Below, one piece after another: positions 61,608-64,000 of a stretch of 64,000 nt of DNA. Within the stretch, counting starts at the first letter, position 1, and every line of letters begins with the position of its first letter. A program made the position numbers and the translations under genes. The stretch lies in NCBI RefSeq assembly GCF_038595055.1, contig NZ_CP152002.1:4446501-4510500 (forward strand), read 5' to 3'. Source of the stretch: Paenibacillus sp. FSL R7-0345 (GTDB lineage: Bacteria > Bacillota > Bacilli > Paenibacillales > Paenibacillaceae). Under the pieces are notes generated by a model. It saw only the letters and a list, made by a program, of their open reading frames with translations. It had not been told where the DNA came from and did not search any database.

Positions 61608-63161
61608 TTACGGGGTATATTCGTACATGTAATCCTGATTGATTACCTGGGGCTCTCTGATCTCTGCCGGGAACATGGCCTCTGCCATCCGGATTGCTTT
61701 TAACATTGCCTTCGCTTTGTTCAGGGTCTCTTCATATTCCTTCTCCGGCACCGAATCCCAGACAATACCCGCTCCGGCCTGCACATAGGCCCGGCCTTTA
61801 CGGAAGATGATGGTGCGGATCGTGATGCAGGAATCCATATTTCCGGAGAAGCCGAGGTAGCCGATCGCTCCGGCGTATGCACCTCTGGCTTCCCGCTCCA
61901 GCTCCGAGATGATCTCCATCGCCCGCAGCTTCGGCGCACCCGAGACGGTTCCGGCCGGCAGGCAGGACAGGAAAGCATCAAAGAAATCTTTATTGTCGTC
62001 CAGTGTTCCGGACACGTTGGATACCATGTGCATCACATGGGAGTATTTCTCTATCTCCATAAAGGAGTCGCATTTCACTGTGCCGAACTTCGATACCCGG
62101 CCCAGATCATTGCGGCCCAGGTCAACCAGCATCAGATGCTCCGCCCGTTCCTTTTCATCCTCCAGCAGCTCCTGGGCCAGCGCCCGGTCCTCCGCTTCAT
62201 CTGCTCCCCTCGGCCTGGTTCCCGCGATTGGCCGGGTTGCCACCCGGCCGCCGTCCACCTTCACCAGCGCCTCCGGGGAAGTGCCGACGATAATCTCTTC
62301 ATCCATCTTGAGATAATACATATATGGCGAAGGGTTCAGCGTACGCAGCATCCGGTACACATGCAGCGGGGATACCTCTGTCTCGATATGCAGCCGCTGC
62401 GAAAGCACTACCTGAAAAATATCACCCGCCCGGATATACTCTTTGGCCTGTTCCACATTGGCAATGTATTGCTCTTTGGTCAGGTTGGAATGAATCTGCC
62501 CCAGTCCGATATCTTCCGGGATACTGCGGCGGTTGACGTTTTCTTTGGGACCTTCCTTTTGCAGTTCTTCCGCGAAATCTTCCAGCTTGCGGTTCAGGAC
62601 TTCATAGGCAGCGCGGATATCGGAGTCCGTGTCGCCGTCCTTGATATGCAGGTTGCCTATCAGCAGGATCTGCTGCTTCACATGATCGAATACAATGATG
62701 CGGTCGCAGAACATAAACCGGATATCATCCGTTCCCAGATCATCAACCGCGTGCGGGGACAGCTTCTCGTAATATTGCAGCAGGTCGTATCCAAAGAATC
62801 CGATCGCCCCGCCGGTAAAAGGAGGCATCCCGTCCAGCTTGGGGCTGCGGTAGGAGCGGAGCAGCGCTTTTAGCTCCTCAATCGGTTTGCCGGTGAGCCG
62901 TCTCTGCTCCTCTCCCACTTTTACATGGATGACGTTCTTTTTTCCCGAAATGGTCAGAAACGGGTTACTGCCGATAAAAGAATACCGGGCCCATTGGATG
63001 CCGCCCTCTACACTTTCCAGCAGGAATGCATGCGATTCTTCGGCAAACCGCTGAAACAGCCGGATCGGTGTCTCCATATCAGCCAGCAGTCTTTTTACAA
63101 CAGGAATCAGGTTATACTCCCGCGACAGCTTTACCGCTTCTTCAATGCCAGGGTTCGTCAT
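61608..63161 (-). CDS. trpE: anthranilate synthase component I
   Basis: 517 residues. Makes anthranilate from chorismate with a glutamine amidotransferase partner, which is not in this operon (as in B. subtilis, where the shared subunit is elsewhere). N-terminal feedback part with LLESVEGGIQWARYSFIGSN, C-terminal chorismate-binding domain with PIAGTRPRGADEAEDRALAQ and the later LPAGTVSGAPKLRAMEII. AAGGAGG precedes the ATG. Confidence 0.97.
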   Translation of the reverse strand: MTNPGIEEAVKLSREYNLIPVVKRLLADMETPIRLFQRFAEESHAFLLESVEGGIQWARYSFIGSNPFLTISGKKNVIHVKVGEEQRRLTGKPIEELKALLRSYRSPKLDGMPPFTGGAIGFFGYDLLQYYEKLSPHAVDDLGTDDIRFMFCDRIIVFDHVKQQILLIGNLHIKDGDTDSDIRAAYEVLNRKLEDFAEELQKEGPKENVNRRSIPEDIGLGQIHSNLTKEQYIANVEQAKEYIRAGDIFQVVLSQRLHIETEVSPLHVYRMLRTLNPSPYMYYLKMDEEIIVGTSPEALVKVDGGRVATRPIAGTRPRGADEAEDRALAQELLEDEKERAEHLMLVDLGRNDLGRVSKFGTVKCDSFMEIEKYSHVMHMVSNVSGTLDDNKDFFDAFLSCLPAGTVSGAPKLRAMEIISELEREARGAYAGAIGYLGFSGNMDSCITIRTIIFRKGRAYVQAGAGIVWDSVPEKEYEETLNKAKAMLKAIRMAEAMFPAEIREPQVINQDYMYEYTP

Positions 63162-63202
63162 TTGGGATACCTCCTTGGAATGGTTAAATATATAATCCGA
63201 AA

Positions 63203-63232
63203 TACAAAAAAACCTCTACCGGAGTAGAGGTT
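63203..63232 (-). terminator. attenuator terminator of the trp leader
   Basis: Minus strand: AACCTCTAC, loop TCCG, GTAGAGGTT, seven T in all. 40 nt before trpE. The 5' arm CCTCTACT is complementary to AGTAGAG within the TRAP site. Confidence 0.88.
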
Positions 63233-63392
63233 GTGTAGGCAAGTATAAGAAAAAGCGCACTGGATCAGGCCTATTCTCCGCAATAAACATAATTGTCCAC
63301 TTAAGGATAGACGGGTAGCGCAAACACTACCGGAATATAATCCATACAGACATATGCAAATAAACGGAATGCCTCAGATGTAACATCCTGCA
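63233..63392 (-). other. trp leader between TRAP site and terminator
   Basis: About 160 nt of leader RNA. One small hairpin (GGTAG / CTACC at about 63310-63330) is seen; nothing else is recognised. B. subtilis has almost no such spacer. Confidence 0.5.
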
Positions 63393-63446
63393 CTCATCTC
63401 AGCTATACTCAACTAGGCTCAAACTAAACTCTACTTCTCTCGGCTA
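63393..63446 (-). promoter_or_regulatory. TRAP (MtrB) binding site, 11 triplets
   Basis: On the transcribed strand eleven NAG triplets in a row, whose plus-strand starts are 63444, 63439, 63434, 63429, 63424, 63418, 63413, 63408, 63403, 63398 and 63393. They are 5 nt apart (one step of 6). Five are GAG or GAG-like alternating with TAG; the one at 63434 is AAG. TRAP is a ring of eleven subunits that binds eleven such triplets when loaded with tryptophan. Confidence 0.92.
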
Positions 63447-63451
63447 ACTAC

Positions 63452-63481
63452 ACTATACATGATGACGGTGTTCATTGACAA
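63452..63481 (-). promoter_or_regulatory. trp promoter
   Basis: Minus strand: TTGTCA (63476-63481), 18 bp, TATAGT (63452-63457). Transcription would begin at about 63446, exactly at the first of the eleven TRAP triplets. Confidence 0.7.
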
Positions 63482-63499
63482 CCCGCAGCAGCAAATTAA

Positions 63500-63871
63500 T
63501 TACTTACTCTGTGAGAGATCAGGACGAAGCTTCTTCGCTTCATTGAGATAGACGTGGCGGATATCCCGCTGCGACTTGTCCGTATTGACCTGTACCATCA
63601 GGCGTATACACTTCGGCAGCCCGCCTTTGACAGGAATCTCCACGGAACACATGAGCGGTACCAGCTCCCAGCCTTCAATTTCACGGATTGCCCGTGCAGG
63701 GAATGTCGCATCCAGATCACCGGTCACAGTAATCCATACGCTGCAAATATCCTCGGCAATCACATCGTTACGCTCCACGATTTCCCGCAGCAGCACTACG
63801 GTTTCACGCAAAATTTCATTTTCCTCATTATTGACAACGGTTGTTGCACCGCGGATCCCCCGGTTTACCAT
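63500..63871 (-). CDS. aroH: chorismate mutase (AroH type)
   Basis: Turns chorismate into prephenate. 123 residues, the trimeric monofunctional type of Bacillus. Active-site residues are in GIRGATTVVNNEENEI, ATFPARAIREIEGWELVPLM and GLPKCIRLMVQV. AAGGAGGGG precedes the ATG, which overlaps the aroB end. Between aroB and trpE as in B. subtilis. Confidence 0.96.
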   Translation of the reverse strand: MVNRGIRGATTVVNNEENEILRETVVLLREIVERNDVIAEDICSVWITVTGDLDATFPARAIREIEGWELVPLMCSVEIPVKGGLPKCIRLMVQVNTDKSQRDIRHVYLNEAKKLRPDLSQSK

Positions 63872-64000
63872 GGGCTCCCCTCCTTCTTAAGCTGTGCGAT
63901 AACTTCACGCACATCACTCTGCTGTATATCATTAATGATGCTCACAGCACCAATTGAATCCGGTATGATAAAGGTCATTTTACCTTCTTTGAACTTCTTG
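63865..64000 (-). CDS. aroB: 3-dehydroquinate synthase, C-terminal end (partial)
   Basis: The last 44 or so codons of a gene that runs off the right edge, ending with TAA at 63865-63867, which overlaps the aroH start. The tail FKEGKMTFIIPDSIGAVSII fits the AroB C-terminus, and the place before aroH is the Bacillus order. Too short for more. Confidence 0.8.
   Translation of the reverse strand, partial: KKFKEGKMTFIIPDSIGAVSIINDIQQSDVREVIAQLKKEGSPW

Overview
The window looks like chromosomal DNA of a Paenibacillus-type spore-forming member of the Bacillota. Evidence: Gram-positive ribosome binding sites with frequent GTG/TTG starts, S-layer (SLH) and copper-amine-oxidase-like wall domains, bacillithiol genes, a YpjB sporulation protein, a T-box and a TRAP-type trp leader. 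Its gene order closely follows the Bacillus subtilis stretch aroB-aroH-trpEDCFBA-hisC-tyrA ... ypiF-qcrABC-ypjABCD-dapB-mgsA-bshB1-bshA-cca-birA-panBCD-dinG ... ypmB-asnS-dnaD-nth. Almost all genes lie on the minus strand, so the biological order runs from right to left.

Layout by biological order. 63.9-54.5 kb: the aromatic supraoperon (aroB end, aroH, trpEDCFBA, hisC, tyrA), with an 11-triplet TRAP site and terminator ahead of trpE. 54.4-52.7 kb: a candidate small RNA gene on the plus strand and an ECF sigma/anti-sigma pair. 52.6-49.6 kb: phosphatase, unknown 363-residue protein, gamma-carbonic anhydrase-like protein, an IDEAL-domain mini-protein and a DUF2487 protein. 49.4-45.5 kb: menaquinol:cytochrome c reductase (qcrABC), ypjA and ypjB. 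44.7-37.3 kb: a YitT protein (plus strand), MazG-like protein, TPR protein, dapB, mgsA, bacillithiol genes, cca and birA. 37.2-34.8 kb: panBCD with a structured leader. 34.7-26.0 kb: TPR protein, dinG, rex, mtaD, tseB/ypmB, a two-gene unit with a short FtsH-like protease. 25.9-21.8 kb: a hydroxyacyl-CoA dehydrogenase, ackA, asnS, dnaD.

21.5-3.5 kb is a block that separates dnaD from nth, which are neighbours in B. subtilis. It holds proBAC (proline T-box), a LysR regulator, leuCD, a group IIC intron placed right behind the leuCD terminator, two paralogous wall amidases, a GerMN lipoprotein and a large SLH protein. nth, two small unknown genes and the start of a dynamin-like GTPase close the window.

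The most notable non-gene structures are: (1) three copies of a ~189-nt intergenic element made of four 25-nt units at fixed spacing of about 51, 61 and 51 nt, with pairing symmetry; (2) a 65/66-bp tandem repeat family shared by the proA-proC and trpE-trpD gaps; (3) a TRAP site whose seventh-to-ninth triplets can pair with a terminator arm about 200 nt away; (4) a consensus sigma-A promoter driving a ~95-nt terminator-ended RNA with no ORF; (5) one promoter motif (GCAACTTTT, 12 bp, CGTCTAA) ahead of both amidases, with a weaker version ahead of the ECF sigma gene. No CRISPR array, tRNA, rRNA or prophage was seen.
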